DNA from: Rhytidiadelphus loreus
Lineage: Eukaryota > Streptophyta > Bryopsida > Hypnales > Hylocomiaceae
NCBI GenBank assembly: GCA_947034895.1
Contig: OX344764.1
Location: 47,411,348 to 47,475,347, forward strand
Reading direction: 5' to 3'
DNA: 64,000 bases
The first letter of the stretch is position 1; the number at the start of each line of letters is the position of its first letter. This document shows positions 50,070 to 62,578 of the stretch, one piece after another. Both the position numbers and the translations under genes were made by a program. The notes below the pieces were generated by a model. It was not told where the DNA came from. It made no database searches and worked only from the letters and a program-made list of their open reading frames with translations.

Positions 50070-51005
50070 CCCCTAAATGCCCAAACTACCCTTTTTTGGC
50101 AACATAGCAATTTTGGGTAGCTCACTACGAATGGAGTTTCTATTTTATTTCTTTGAAATTTTCACACAACGTGTGCCCAAGGAGTAAATTTAAGGCTTAG
50201 TAATTTTCATAACTTTTGCCTACGTGGTTAAAAATTTATAATATGTCGTTTTCATTGCTTGATAAGCAGCCCAAGCAACAAAAAAGACTTCTTTAAAAAT
50301 CATTTTTTTAAGAAATAAAAATTTGAAATTGGTTTTCTAGATTTATATATACGTGGAAAGCTTTTAATCATTCCATTTTGATTAATGAGATGAAAGTTAT
50401 GAGGAATTTTAGTAGATTAGTTGTAGGTAATTATGGAATCTCTACTCTAAGACAAAACTTTGAAGTCCTTTATTTAACTCAATTTTCAATATTTTGGGAA
50501 AGAAATAAAAACATTAGATGCAGATTGTTTATTACAACATTACAACCCTTGGGATTAGCATTTTTCAGTTCCACAAATAAATTGTTAACAATTTAGTATT
50601 TTGAATCATTCTCTATTTCTTTCTACTTATTGTTATTTTCCTATATGTTGTACAATTCCAAATTATTTGAATTTTTTCAAGCATGTAGCCTACTTGCCTT
50701 GAAGAATGAAATTAAAGAATAATCAGTATTTTGGAAATTTTTCATACAAATGTGACCTTGTGAAGTGCAACTACCTAGGGTTTTGTAGGGCCAAAGAAAG
50801 GATTTTTGTCTCTTCAAATGCTAATATATTGCAATCTATACGGTGCAAATTTAAAATTTTTTTTTTGCATCTTCTCAAACCAACATACTACAAGATCCTA
50901 TGGTTACATATGACCAATTTTATTTTTTGTAAGATTTGGTATTTGTACTAGAAATGGCAATTTTGGAGTGTTTTTGGTGAAAACATAATCCAAAACATTT
51001 AGGGA
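50070..51005. mobile_element. TTAA-flanked MITE, copy T7
   Basis: 936 bp between TTAA (50066-50069) and TTAA (51006-51009). Left tip CCCCTAAATGCCCAAACTACC; right tip, inverted, TCCCTAAATGTTTTGGATT. Same subfamily as T5 and T10. The interior has no coding frame. Confidence 0.75.
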
Positions 51006-51009
51006 TTAA

Positions 51010-52266
51010 GATCACAATAGCCTAACCAAATTGTCAAGTGTCCTCTCACTATTGACAAATTATTACAATTGCCCCAAGTGTTTCACATCTAAAAGAAAAT
51101 GGGTTTAAAGTGCAAAAGTTAGCAATTTTAATAGTTTGGGGCCAACTTAGGCCAAAACTCTAGACTTAAGATATGAAGATGACTAAAATCAAGTTTTAAT
51201 GCACCCAAGTTTTGGATCATGTTCTTCCTATTCCAAAATGGTAAAAAACTTTGAAATTTGACACTTCTAGCAAAAATTATGGTGGATGAAGTTTTCCTAT
51301 CCATTTGTTCTTCGATACTTCATCCATCAACTTCTCCTAGTCTATAAGCTAAAATTAACATTCAATTTTACTTTCGGGCTTTAATTCTCTATGATCTCTT
51401 AAAGTTCTTTTACCCTTATTAGATGAATTTTGATAGTTGCCATCAAGAACTAAATTTCCTAACTGTCAAACTTCATCCTACATTATGTTATTTAATTTTT
51501 TGTTTTATTTTCTAAATGTGATATGGTTATAGAAACCTTTAGATATTCTTTAAATGATTTTAACTTCAAGTCATTCCTTAGTTGTTTTCAAAAGATGTTC
51601 ATCGGCAATCTACTCAATGTATATGACTTTAGACTTTAAATTTGAACTTATTATTTTTAAATTTTAAATATTTCGGTTGATAAATCATAAAATTAAATAC
51701 CTAAAATGCTAAGACACTTAAATTATGGACTCTCCTATCAAAAGTTATGGATATATGAAGTTTGGTTGTTGATTGACACTCTAAAACTTCATCCAACATT
51801 TTCTACTAGCCTATGACTCCAAATGAACTTTTCTTTTTGGAAGTGGGTGGGGTGGATTTATGAATTTATTTGATCCCAAATATTCTAATTTTACTTGATT
51901 TGGATGATTTCCAGCATATTTAATTTAAAACTTCCTTCTTTGATTACAAAACTTCATTCTAAATGATCTTTCTTGACTTTTGTCTTTTTTTTAAGTGTGA
52001 TATGTTTTTGGAAAGCTCTAAAGATTTTATACAAGAATCTGAATCAAGACTTGTGTTTTGGAATGTTCTTAGTGATTTGACTCGAGTATCTAACTCCTAC
52101 TTTGCATTTCAAATTTGGAAAGCAAAAATGAAGTGAAATAATCATTTTAAACACTTACTTCAGAGTTGATAGTTTTGTCATCCATTACTTGAATCCAAAT
52201 TGGTTTTTGTGGTCCATTTTACTCCATCTTGTTGATTTTTTCATATTTTTTTTTATAGGTTATTGC
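51010..52266. other. AT-rich intergenic, no gene seen
   Basis: No supported gene. Repeated phrases such as AACTTCATCC suggest old repeat DNA. Confidence 0.4.
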
Positions 52267-52270
52267 TTAA

Positions 52271-53173
52271 CCCTTAAAAGACCAAGGCTTTTTTTCTGTG
52301 AAAAAACACTCAAAACTGCCATTTCTATAGCAAAGAGTAAAAGAATTTGAAAATTGTTTTTTGGCACATTTTATTTCAAAATCTTGCACCTAACTATTAT
52401 GAGAACGTGTGGAAAAAATTTCAAATTTTTTAACTGCATAACTCGCATTTAAGGTGAAAAAAACAAGTTTTTAAACAAATTGAAGGACTAGATTATTTGA
52501 CTTTGAACCTTCTTAACTATAATTTTTTGCACTATAGAGTTTTGAGTTTTAAATATTTATGGTGGAAGATTGAGTTGAATGTCTAGTAAAAAAAGAAGTA
52601 TAAAATGCCTTAATTTTTATTCTTTAAAAAATTATTAAATAGAAATAGATACAAGATAGAAGGAAAATCTAAATTATTAACATCTCTAAGATGGGATTAA
52701 AATGCACTAATTCCAATGGTGAGATTGTTCTAGAAAGAAAACTAAACTACGTGCAACTTTTTTTCTTGAAAAATTGTAAGAATTGCATTTAGAAATGAAT
52801 CCTACAAGTTATTTTTTTAAAAAGATGCTTAAATTGCCCCCTCCAAAAAGATTGTCCATAACTTTCTCATAACAAATCCAATTGGAATGAATCAAAATTT
52901 CCTATGTAGAAAAAAATATAATCTATGAAAAAAAAGGATTTAAAATTCAAATTTTTCAAATTTATTTTGGTTGCTCCCTCTCCCTTATTTTGAGCTTATT
53001 TGGGCATAACTTTTGTTCTTGGGCACCAATTGAAAAAAAAATGATATTCTTACGAAGCTAATCAATATTTCTATCTTCAAAAAAAGTTTCAAAAAATCAG
53101 GACAAAAATTGAGATTGTAAGTACCTATCCAAAATCCCATTTGTCCCTTGAAGGAAAAATGGTCCTTTAAGGG
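52271..53173. mobile_element. TTAA-flanked MITE, copy T8
   Basis: 903 bp between TTAA (52267-52270) and TTAA (53174-53177). Tips CCCTTAAAAGACCA and, inverted, CCCTTAAAGGACCA agree at 13 of 14 positions. With T6 and T9 it gives the clearest inverted ends in the window. Non-coding. Confidence 0.85.
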
Positions 53174-53177
53174 TTAA

Positions 53178-54186
53178 TTGAGAGATTTTACAAGGAAAAA
53201 TGTATTCTTTGTTCAAATGTGAATCTATCTATTTTTTTTGTTTGATTTTACTTTTTCTTTCTTCTATTTTGCTTTGGTTTTCTTTTGCATCTTTGTTTGA
53301 CTTTGAGTAATGGTAAATAAATGTCAAGGCTTAGACTAGACAATTCCAATTTCTAATAAAACTATAGTCAACTATTTTTTTTTCCAATTTCTAATAAAAC
53401 TATAGATTCAACTATTTCTTTTTGGGTTTTTATTTTCTTTGGTACTCAAAAGTCAATTGCTAATTGGAATTGACTTCTTGTTGCTCTCCTTCAACTTCAC
53501 TTCTAATTATAAGCTTTGTAGTTTTTTTGACTACGCTCTTTCCTCCTCCCACACATGCATGCTCCACTCTTATCAATTATTTGAGTGGTCATGGCTCAAC
53601 ATTAGTATACAATTTTGTGAGCCATAGTGCCCATCTTTATGTTAAGTATGGCTTAAAGCTAGACAACAAGTTCTATGCTCCCCTCCCTCGGCCATTGACC
53701 TCCTTTTGACCAATAACCTTCTTCTTTTGGCCAATAGTCTCCCTCCTTTGACTAATGACCTTCATCTTTGATTAGGGCCAATTGAGATTTTTCTTTCACT
53801 AGGATATCTCAACATGTTATAAGCAAGGATATATCAAGGGTCTTATCCAAAGGTATAGCTGGGTATCTTGGCTAGGATTATTGGAGTCCTCTAGGGTTTT
53901 CTCTTGGGTGCTTTCTCTCACTAGACTTATTGGTTGGAGTCCTCTAGGGTTTTATTTTCAATGGATTTCTCGGATTGGAATCTCTCCAGGGTTTTATTCT
54001 TATTGGCCCTCTTAATGGGATATAATTGGATGTATATCAAGGTTATAGACGGGTATCTTGGTTGTTGGGGCATTTTTTTCTCATTGGGTCTCTATGTTGG
54101 TGTCCTCTTGGGTATGTTTTGTTCATTGGATTTCTTGGACTAGGATTTCTTTGGGATTTGTTTTCATTGGCTTTTTCAACTAGATT
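53178..54186. other. AT-rich DNA with degenerate tandem repeats
   Basis: At 53695-53775 a TTGACCAAT-ACCTTC-CTTTTG unit recurs about four times. At 53870-54180 a unit like GGAGTCCTCTAGGGTTTT...CACTAGA...TTGG recurs; related units continue at 54470-54530 and 57010-57110. Frames here are by-products of the repeat. Confidence 0.5.
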
Positions 54187-54383
54187 CACTAGAAGAAAAT
54201 TGTGTTACAATCCCTGAAAACATGTCACCTTGTTTTCTTGAAGTTCTCGTTTCAAAACGCAGTCAAAGCGCAGAAAAACGCTTTTTCTGTGTTTTTCTAC
54301 GTTTTGACTGTGTTTTGAAACAAGAACTTAACGAAAACAAGGTGACATGTTTTCAGGGATTGTAACATAGTTTTCTTCTAGTG
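54187..54383. mobile_element. Palindromic CACTA-like MITE, 197 bp
   Basis: Almost a perfect inverted repeat: ends CACTAGAAGAAAATTGTGTT and, inverted, CACTAGAAGAAAACTATGTT, arms of about 90 bases, short centre near 54285. The CACTA tip matches the 951-bp element at 58027. Flanking trinucleotides are ATT and ACT, so a 3-bp duplication is uncertain. The transcript would form a long hairpin and could feed small-RNA production. Confidence 0.8.
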
Positions 54384-55470
54384 ACTCTTATATGGTGTAT
54401 TTTATCAATTGGTTTTCTCATACTTGGGTTTGTTCTCATTGATTTTAACTAGAGATATAGCTTAACCGGAGATATGACTTGGTATCTTGGATGAAGTTCC
54501 CTTTAGGGTGTTTTTTCTCACTAGATTTGTAGTTAAATCTGATTAAAAAATCCAAATCCTAGTGAAGTTCACTCAAGGAGACTATTTCAAATAGGTTGCC
54601 TTCAAGACAATCATATTAGGCAATTACAACACATGGAATGTCACACCCCTTAGTGACACTTACCACTTTAAATTCACCTTCAAATGCTTTTTGTAGCACT
54701 TAACTCCTAGTGACACCAAGGATCACAATCTCTTAAAATTGCACATGCCACATACATGCAACATTAGGTTCCAACTCTAGTCATGGGTTTTTTCAATCCT
54801 CCGTGACTTCCAATTATTCACTTCTAACATTTAACTCCTACAAGACACTAGGCATGTCATTTGATGACATCAGACGGAACTTCTATTGATGTCCAAGCAC
54901 TCAGTGGTGGCACTACTCCTCACCAATGTTAACCGTCCTTTAATGGTACTCAACTCCCCATTAGGCTCAATCCACCTTACTTCATGACTCACCTTGGAAT
55001 TCATTCACCACAACTCAACAATCGGGACTCACCAAGCAAGAATCATAGTATAGCCTAGTGTGGAGTGCAACCAATATCAAGTAGTACAAAAGTACTCCAT
55101 GGTAACACACAAGTGCTGGTAAGCTCCAACACCAATCTCACCACCCATGACCACTATGACTTACCATAGCACCCCTCCTGATAGTACTCTCTATGGAATT
55201 TGTCCCCCCCTCCTAGGGATCTCCGAAAACATCCAAGACATTCCCCACCTTGGAAAGCCACCCATTGTTGTTTCTCAAAAGTTGTTTCTTGAAAATAGAC
55301 CTCTAAAGACTCCTGATCTTTCCATTGGTATAATTTTAAGCTCTAGATTCCAAATTTAGGGTGCAAGCCTATTTTGTGATCTATTCTTTCTGTAAATAAC
55401 TGTTGACTACTTATTTCCTCAAATGCAACAAGTGTTGAGGAAGTTATGTCCATCCAAAGGTTTGAATCCC
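54384..55470. other. AT-rich intergenic, no gene seen
   Basis: No supported gene. The interval has ordinary AT-rich intergenic composition. Confidence 0.35.
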
Positions 55471-55474
55471 TTAA

Positions 55475-55872
55475 CCCCTTTAGGATGTTAGCAAGTGTAC
55501 GCTTTTGTATACTACGTCGTAAAATATAGTCTGGCTCACATTAAAGTCTGAAATCTGAAAATGTGATAGTGTACAAGTTTCCTTCAGTAGATTAATAATT
55601 TTATCCAAAATTTTGCACTTCTGGCTCACATCCCAAGACTTGAATTGAATTTCAGCAATTAATGAGAAGAATCACATGTTGAAAAAAAGGAGAGAAGCAA
55701 TGAGCCATCCACTTACATTTGCCCACTTCAAACCATACAATAAAACACATCAAAGCTCACTACACATTTAATGGAAAGCGAAAACATTGGAAAGAGGACC
55801 CAATTAAGGCAAGGCATACTGTATTGTATAAAAATTCGTAGGCCAATTTGGGCTACTAACATCCTAAAGGGA
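55475..55872. mobile_element. TTAA-flanked MITE, copy T9, 398 bp
   Basis: Between TTAA (55471-55474) and TTAA (55873-55876). Ends CCCCTTTAGGATGTTAG and, inverted, TCCCTTTAGGATGTTAG share 16 consecutive bases. The shortest complete member, with the longest perfect inverted ends. Confidence 0.85.
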
Positions 55873-55876
55873 TTAA

Positions 55877-57656
55877 GAGAGTAGTTCTCCAAGGATGCCC
55901 ATAACTTTTAGCACACATCTCATCTCTTTATGAGCTTGAGCATTTTAAAAATCTTGTCTTTTTATCTTTTAAAGAATATATAGCATGCCCTATTTGGCTC
56001 AAAGGAATCTTTCCAAACTTTGACTTCCATGTACCATACTTTGAAACGAGGCCAAGGCACTGCCAACTTTGAAGAGCCATAACTTTTGACTCACGACTCG
56101 GATCCTTGTGTTCTTAGGACCCATGGATGTGTCTTCTCACAATCTTTCCATGAATATGCAACACGCCATTCAATTTATCCTAAGAAAATCCCTACAATGA
56201 TCTGATCACTTAGGACTCCTAATTCCTTACACCTCATCTCTTGGAAGGCTTGGGGAGTCACCACCAATGTCCCTCTTCCTCACCCAAGTGGCACGTGTAT
56301 GCCTCAAGATGATGGTCATAACATGGAAAGGATCCACCTTCAAATTGGTATCAATCCCAACACTTTAATTCATCAACCCCTACACCAATCTCCACAACAA
56401 TTTACACAACTCCAAATGAATTCAACTTAGACTCACACACACAACATCCAATTTGGACTACAATGACATTTCAACTTGCATATACAATCTAAAACATCCA
56501 ATTTGCACATGGGTCAGCTTGATTCACATACCCATATTGCACATATTGAACCCAATTAGACTTGAAATTTCACCATATTAATCTAAATAGTAAACATCTC
56601 ATTGAATCACCATCAATTTTCTTACTCAACACTAGATCCTCTACATCTCATCGCTCAATATTCATTTCTTCAACTTCAAAAAGAAAGATACACAACCTAC
56701 TTGGGCTAGGACTCGCATTTGCTTCTCTTGCATTGAGTACCTTCTAAATGAGAGTTCCAAAGCCTAATAGGAGTTGGGCAAACAGTTGCCAAATCAAATC
56801 GGCCTTGGCCTTTCAATTCCCAACTAGCAACTACTCAACCAACCAATTGGGTTTCACACAATCTAATGCTTATTAGGATTAATCATATATTTTCCTCGAT
56901 CTTTTCACACTACTTAGCATCCAATTAGCAAACTAATCAATCCAACTAGGAAAAACAAGAACAAAATATGAAAATCAAGATCTCAAGGCCAATTACTATT
57001 CTACATAGCTTACTTTATTAGATTCTTTTTAGGATATTTTTCCTCACTAGATCTCTTGATTAGGTTCTTTCTAGGATGTTTTCTCTAACTAGGCCTCTTT
57101 GTTGAGGTCTTTGACTCAAAAGGGTTGTAATTTTCTTTTCAAGCAAGATTTATAGAATGAAAAAAGAAAAGGTTCCCCCCTAAGGATAAATTGATAAAGA
57201 TAATGCTACAATTTGACCATTCTATTACAATCAAAACTTTGTCATCTAATATATTAATGAAGTTGAGAAAGTAAATGACAAGGCTTGGGGCAAATAAAAC
57301 AAGAAGGGAGGGTTACCTTTGTCATTTACCATTTATTCTAGAAAGATAGAGCAATTTTAATCACAACGTTTAAGCTAATACCTTCCATATACATTCATAA
57401 AGTAACAAACAACAAGATTAGCCATGACAATTCCAAATCCACTATTCAAGGGGAATTATCAATTGAAGGAATCCCAATTAAAAGTTTATGTGAGATTTGG
57501 TAAACAAAATACAAACAAGTTAGAGTATTCCCACTAACAACATTGCGAGGGTCTGATGGGAATGGTCTCTAAAATTAATACCAAATAACTAAAAAGCCAA
57601 CAAAACAAGTCAAATAAAGACTACAAGCAAAGTTTGAAGGGATCCCAATGTCCTTC
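55877..57656. other. AT-rich intergenic, no gene seen
   Basis: No supported gene. The open frame at 56562-56747 has low-complexity Ser/His content and no known motif. Confidence 0.35.
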
Positions 57657-57822
57657 TAACCCCTTAAGTTTGTTCACTATGTTTTCACCAAAAACACTCT
57701 ACAAGTACCAACTTTTAGAAAAAAACAAAAACATTTTTGGACACAAGTAATTGTAGGATCTCGTAGCATGTTGGTAAAAAATGATGTGGAAAAAATTTCA
57801 AAATTTTTCATTGCATAGATTA

Positions 57823-59343
57823 CAACGGTGCTAGTATATGAGCCTAGAAATGTGAGCCTAGGCACATAGGTACTCTATAACTATTAGAGATGTCTATAAC
57901 ATACATACTTATAATGTAAACATCCTATAACTATAAAAGATGTCTATAATATAGGTGCTTATAACATAGACACCTATAATATAAACATCCTATAACCATA
58001 GAAGGTGCTTATAACATAGGTACCTACACTAGAAGAAAAACACGTCCGGCACAACCAACTACTATGCAACTAGTGCCTATGCAACTGTCATGCAACTAGT
58101 TTCCTCTCTATTTGCACCAAATCTAATGTAGTTGTTTTGTGTCATTGTTTTACAACATTCATTCATTGTTTTAGTTGCAAAGTAGTCATTCTGTAGTTGC
58201 AAAAAAAGACTAGGAAACAACTAGTGTCCTATGCTACTATTATGCAACTGTAAAATGACCATAGTTGTTTCCTAGTTGCACTCTAGTTGTTTCTTAGTTG
58301 CACTCTAGTTGTTTCCTAGTTGCTTTCAAAGTTCATTCCCATTCGTGTTATATCAATTGACCCATATCAATTGTAAAGAGTACCATTAGATTGAACATAT
58401 AAGACTTGTAAGTTGTTATAGTCTTATGTAATGAATTCTTTTGATAGAATTCTAAGATTTCTATAATTTGTGAGTTTCTACAATTTGTAGATTTTGTATA
58501 TAAGAATTTAAAAAATAATTAAAATTCAAGAATTTTTATAATCTAGGAAATTGAATTTTGAAATCTAGGAAGAAGGTAGATCTGAAATTTTGAAATCTAG
58601 GAAGAGGGTAGATTTGAAATTTTGAAATCTAGAAAAAGGTAGATTTGAAATTCAAAAATCTAAGAAAAAGGTAGTTCTGAAATTCTAAAATCTAGAAAGG
58701 AGGTAGATCTGAAAATTTGAAATCTACAAATCATTGAGATTTATATTTTAAAATTTACAAATCTACAAGTTGCAAGCAAGTTGCAAACAAGTTGCACACA
58801 AGGATGAAGTTCTTTGTATGGTGTCGGATGACAAAAAACCTTGCAACTAGACTGCAACTAATGCGACTTGTCCACTGCAACTACGGACTCTACATTGTCA
58901 CCTAGTTGCAAACGTCCTATGCAACTACAAAATGAGTTGCATACTGTAGTTGCAAAACCCCTCATTTTCTTCTAGTGCTACAACATAGACATCTATAATA
59001 TAAATATCCTATAACCATGGAAGGTGTTTACAACATAGGTACCTATAACATAGACACCTATAATATAAATATCCTATAACTATGGAAGATGTTGCACCTA
59101 TAATATAATTAGGCACTTATAATGAAAACATCTTATAACCATAGCAGGTGCTGCACCTATAATATAATTAGGCACTTATAATGAAAACATCTTATAACCA
59201 TGGATGGTGCTTATGACATAGGTACCTACAACATAGATACTTAAAATATAACATCCTACAACTATGAAAGGTGCCTATAACATAGGATCCTAGGATCCTA
59301 TGTTCATGGGCAAAGATCCTAGTCTCACATAATTGCACCCGTG
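57823..59343. mobile_element. MULE-like MITE family R3, copy 2, nested in T10
   Basis: Ends CAACGGTGCTAGTATATGAG and, inverted, CACGGGTGCAATTATGTGAG. Flanks GCATAGATTA (57813-57822) and GCATGGATTA (59344-59353) agree at 9 of 10 positions, fitting a Mutator-like 9-10 bp duplication. The interior is a degenerate array of ACCTATAACATAG / ATCCTATAACCATGGAAGG units with a period of roughly 60-70 bases. Without the CACTA-like insertion it is about 570 bp. Confidence 0.65.
58027..58977. mobile_element. CACTA-like non-autonomous element, 951 bp, nested in R3
   Basis: Ends CACTAGAAGAAAAACACG and, inverted, CACTAGAAGAAAATGAGG, flanked by the trinucleotide CTA on both sides (58024-58026, 58978-58980), the 3-bp duplication of the CACTA superfamily. 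Subterminal regions carry many copies of GCAACTAG/CTAGTTGC in both orientations, like the transposase-binding motifs of En/Spm elements. No transposase. Confidence 0.85.
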
Positions 59344-60106
59344 GCATGGATTATAAGATATAAGCATTCAAATTCACTCAAATCATTTTTTGCCCCTACA
59401 AAAAACAAGGCAATTGTGCTTTATAAGCTCACTTTTCATAGAAGGCAATTGCCTTGTTACAAGCTCACTTTTCTATGAAAAAAAATCCAAAATGGTGGTG
59501 CTTCTTTGGATTTTTTTTTCCCTAAACAAGTTGGCTAAATGCTTAAAAAATTTCACATCATTTGTAATTGTACAATATATAGGAAAAAAGTGGTAAGTAA
59601 AGAAAAGTAGAGAATGATTCAAGATACAAAACTATTAACAATTTCGTTATGGAATTGAAAAATGCCAATCCAAATGGTTGCAATGTTATAAAAAACAATC
59701 TTCATCCTATGATTTTATTTTTTTCAAAAAATATTGAAAATTGAGTAAGATAAAGGATTTCAAAGTTAATTTTAGAGTAGAGATTCTATAACTTCCTGCA
59801 AACCAAAATTCCTTGTAACTTTTTACTCATTGATCAAAATGGAATGATTCAAAGCCTTCTACCTTTATATAACTCAAGAAATCCAATTTCGGATTTTTGT
59901 TTATAAAAAAAGTAATTTTTCTGATTTGCCTGGATTGTTCAAACATGGAGAAAGTAACATATTAGGCCATAACTTTTGACTTATACTTCCAAATGTCATG
60001 AAATTTAGTGCATATGTAAGATATTCTTTGTCCTCACCTTCAATTAAAATTTCAGCCCAAAATTTCTATGTTGCCAAGAAACGCATGTTGATCCTTCAGG
60101 GGCTAA

Positions 60107-61189
60107 ACAAGCTTGAAAAATAACAACAAAATGAGCACAATGACTCTAAAAACATTGAGTTAACAAGGTTGGTCAAATTGACCCAAATGATGACCTTTTA
60201 TACATTTTCCAAAGACCCCCTCTTGTGAGCCTCGTAAATGGCACTTGGATCTTAGGATTTAAATTTTTTTGCTTTTTGCTTATTTTTATAGTAATTATTA
60301 TGAAAAAGACATAAAAAGAGTGTTTGCACTAAAGTTGGTAGAAGTCCCTATCAAAATAGTCCGGTTTTGTGGAAAGCATGGAAATGCTTAAAATACCTTC
60401 AAGTGTCAAAATTTAAGGATAAAATGTTGAATTGGAATCCGATTAAGGGTTTGTCCTAATTAACATTCCGATAGCAAATCACCACGTTAAAGATAAGGTT
60501 GATTCACGGCAATTGACCACGACAAGAAGGACATGAGTAGAAGATATTGGTGGAATTAGTTTGCTCGGATTCCCTAATACGGGAATGATTCCTCCCCGGA
60601 GGAATTAAAATTGGGATAAATAAATTTATTTCTTATTTATAAAAGTGCAAGTTGGACTTGGAACTTAGCACAAAGGAGTTTAGAACTTTGTAGAAGCCAC
60701 CCAAAAAGTTTGGTAATCTTCCAAATTACACAACATGATTCCATGGAAAGTCAATCATTTTACTAGGGTGGGAAAAAATCATATAAATTCCTCTAATGAT
60801 GGTAAAATCCCACTAAAAATTAGGATAGTGTGTGTTAGCATAAATAAGCGCCTAATCAAGTTTCATGACATTCAAATATTGATAACTACCCAAACTGGCG
60901 GCGCAGACAAGTTTTAACGAAATTTCAAAACAATCCGCAAGATGCCCAACAAATGAAGAGCATACGAAGGCCAAATTAAGACATCTTGGATTCTTTTAAA
61001 AAAATATCAAAGCTTCCAAACAACTCTAACCAATTAAAATTATCAAAAACCATTAACTCCAAGAGTTAGATTTTTCACCTTTTCACTAGGTTGGAAAACA
61101 CTAACTTTTGTGAAGAAATTGGTTGGGAAGTAGGGGATTACAAGGTCTTGTAGGCTAATTTGGGTCTTCTAGAGCCAATAGCATAGTCC
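60107..61189. other. AT-rich intergenic, no gene seen
   Basis: No supported gene. A TTTATAAAAG motif at 60637-60646 resembles a TATA box without a downstream frame. Confidence 0.35.
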
Positions 61190-62100
61190 GTTTTTCATTT
61201 GGAGTTTTTCTCCAAAAGTTATGAGCACAATCAGCAGTAGGATAAAAATTGGCATAGTAATAAGTAGTTTTATATTTTTTAGCTAATTAGGTAGTTTAGA
61301 GTAAATGGGGGTAAGTGAGGGGTCTTGGAAACATATAAAAGTCCTTTCATTGACTCCCTTTGCACCCCTTTTCTTCATTTTGTGCCTACGCCAAAACGTT
61401 GGCGATTGTTTGATTTTGGGCCACTTTGCTAAAACACTTGTTTTGTTGATTGTTTGTAGAGCATTTCTTGCTCTATTTTGCTTAAGTGTTAATCTTCATT
61501 CAAAGGACGTTGGGGTCCCTTTGACAAGCTTGTTTTCATTGCATTCCAAATCTTTTTACACCAAATCTTTGTGTCCTTGCTTCCGTGTCTTTGCACTAAC
61601 CCGTTTAAGTTATTGTTCAAGTATTTTTGTATTAACACTCACACAAATAATTATGTAGGATTTCCCAACTTTGTATTAGAGAAAATCCCCTGTGGTTTGT
61701 TGCTAATTTTTCTGTTCTAAGTGTTTGTGTGGGATCTCATGACTCTAAGTTGTTGAAAATCCCCCTACCACCTTGATGTTGGAAATACGTGGTTCTCGTG
61801 TTGTTTGTGTCTTTTGAAAGAAAAGTTGGGTGGGAACCAACTCTCAAAAGTCCTTATTCGTTTTTGTCACTAATTTCGTGTGCCACGTGATGGCAAAGCT
61901 ATTGCCATATTTTTTAGATCTTTTCTTTAAATTCGGGTGTAAACCCCTTAGATAGCGAAGCTATTGCCTAAGTATTTTTATCATTTAATTTTGTTTTTTC
62001 TAAAAACCCTTGGTTATCCCACATGGCGAAGCTTTGTTTTTTGGTTTTAAAATTTGTGTTTGTTTAGTTTAAGGGGTCCCTAAAGGGAGACCCAAGTGGT
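61190..62100 (+). other. LTR- or leader-like segment
   Basis: TATAAAAG at 61334-61341 is followed by a T-rich segment, then three copies of a GGCGAAGCT(ATTGCC) unit at 61891-61906, 61953-61968 and 62024-62035. The layout resembles an LTR or the leader of a retroelement. No primer-binding site, no partner LTR and no gag/pol were found. The frame at 61305-61658 shows no domain. Confidence 0.3.
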
Positions 62101-62162
62101 TTTAAAAAACTGGTGTGGCAACAACCACCAAATTTCGTAAAAAATCCAGAGGGCCAAAGCAT

Positions 62163-62462
62163 TAGATGGGATTCGGGGGGCTGGAGGGCCGTTTCAGGGT
62201 TGTTCCCAGCTCCGTTCCCCCAGGGCTCCATCGAATGCAGATGTCAAATTTTTTTTCTTTCAAAAAACAAAAACAAAACAAAATTAATTCTTTAAATGAA
62301 AAACAAAGTTAAATTTTTTATTTTTTTTATTTTTTTTATTTTTATTTTGAAAAAAATGATGTGGCAGTCTCTCGGCTAGGTCAGTAGAGCTCGCGAACAA
62401 CCAGTTTCGGGGGGTTTCCACTTGGAAACTCACAGCCCTCTCCAGTAGGTAAATCACATATA
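62163..62462. mobile_element. GC-richer MITE-like repeat, copy 2
   Basis: Partner of 4223-4486. GGAGGGCCGTTTCAGG near the left and CTTGGAAACTCACAGCCCTC near the right keep the order and spacing of copy 1. Ends TAGATGGGATTC and, inverted, TATGTGATTTAC are more decayed. Flanks ATTA/TAAT as in copy 1. Confidence 0.5.
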
Positions 62463-62578
62463 ATGGGCTAAAGGAAGCCAACTGATCTAGAAGGGAGCTA
62501 GAGCAACCCAAAAGGAGCTCGGTGGACCCAACAATTGGCTTTGGGTGATCTAGCCAATTACTAATTACTTATCATTAA

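Larger units (their letters stand above)
57661..60102 (-). mobile_element. TTAA-type MITE, copy T10, flanked by CTAA
   Basis: Reverse orientation. Ends CCCTTAAGTTTGTTC (left) and CCTTCAGGGG (right), flanked on both sides by CTAA (57657-57660 and 60103-60106) rather than TTAA. Interior blocks match T5 and T7 in inverted order (for example ATTGAAAATTGAGTAAGAT near 59730 and TCATTGATCAAAATGGAATG near 59826). It is 2442 bp only because a second element sits inside at 57823-59343. Confidence 0.7.

Noticed and set aside
57860..59290. CRISPR-like array
   Set aside because: The repeats are degenerate, AT-rich and lack uniform spacers; they are a minisatellite expansion inside an R3 element.
61305..61658. 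A 117-codon plus-strand frame rich in hydrophobic residues
   Set aside because: It begins just upstream of the TATA-like box and lacks any recognisable domain; T-rich DNA gives Leu/Phe-rich frames by chance.
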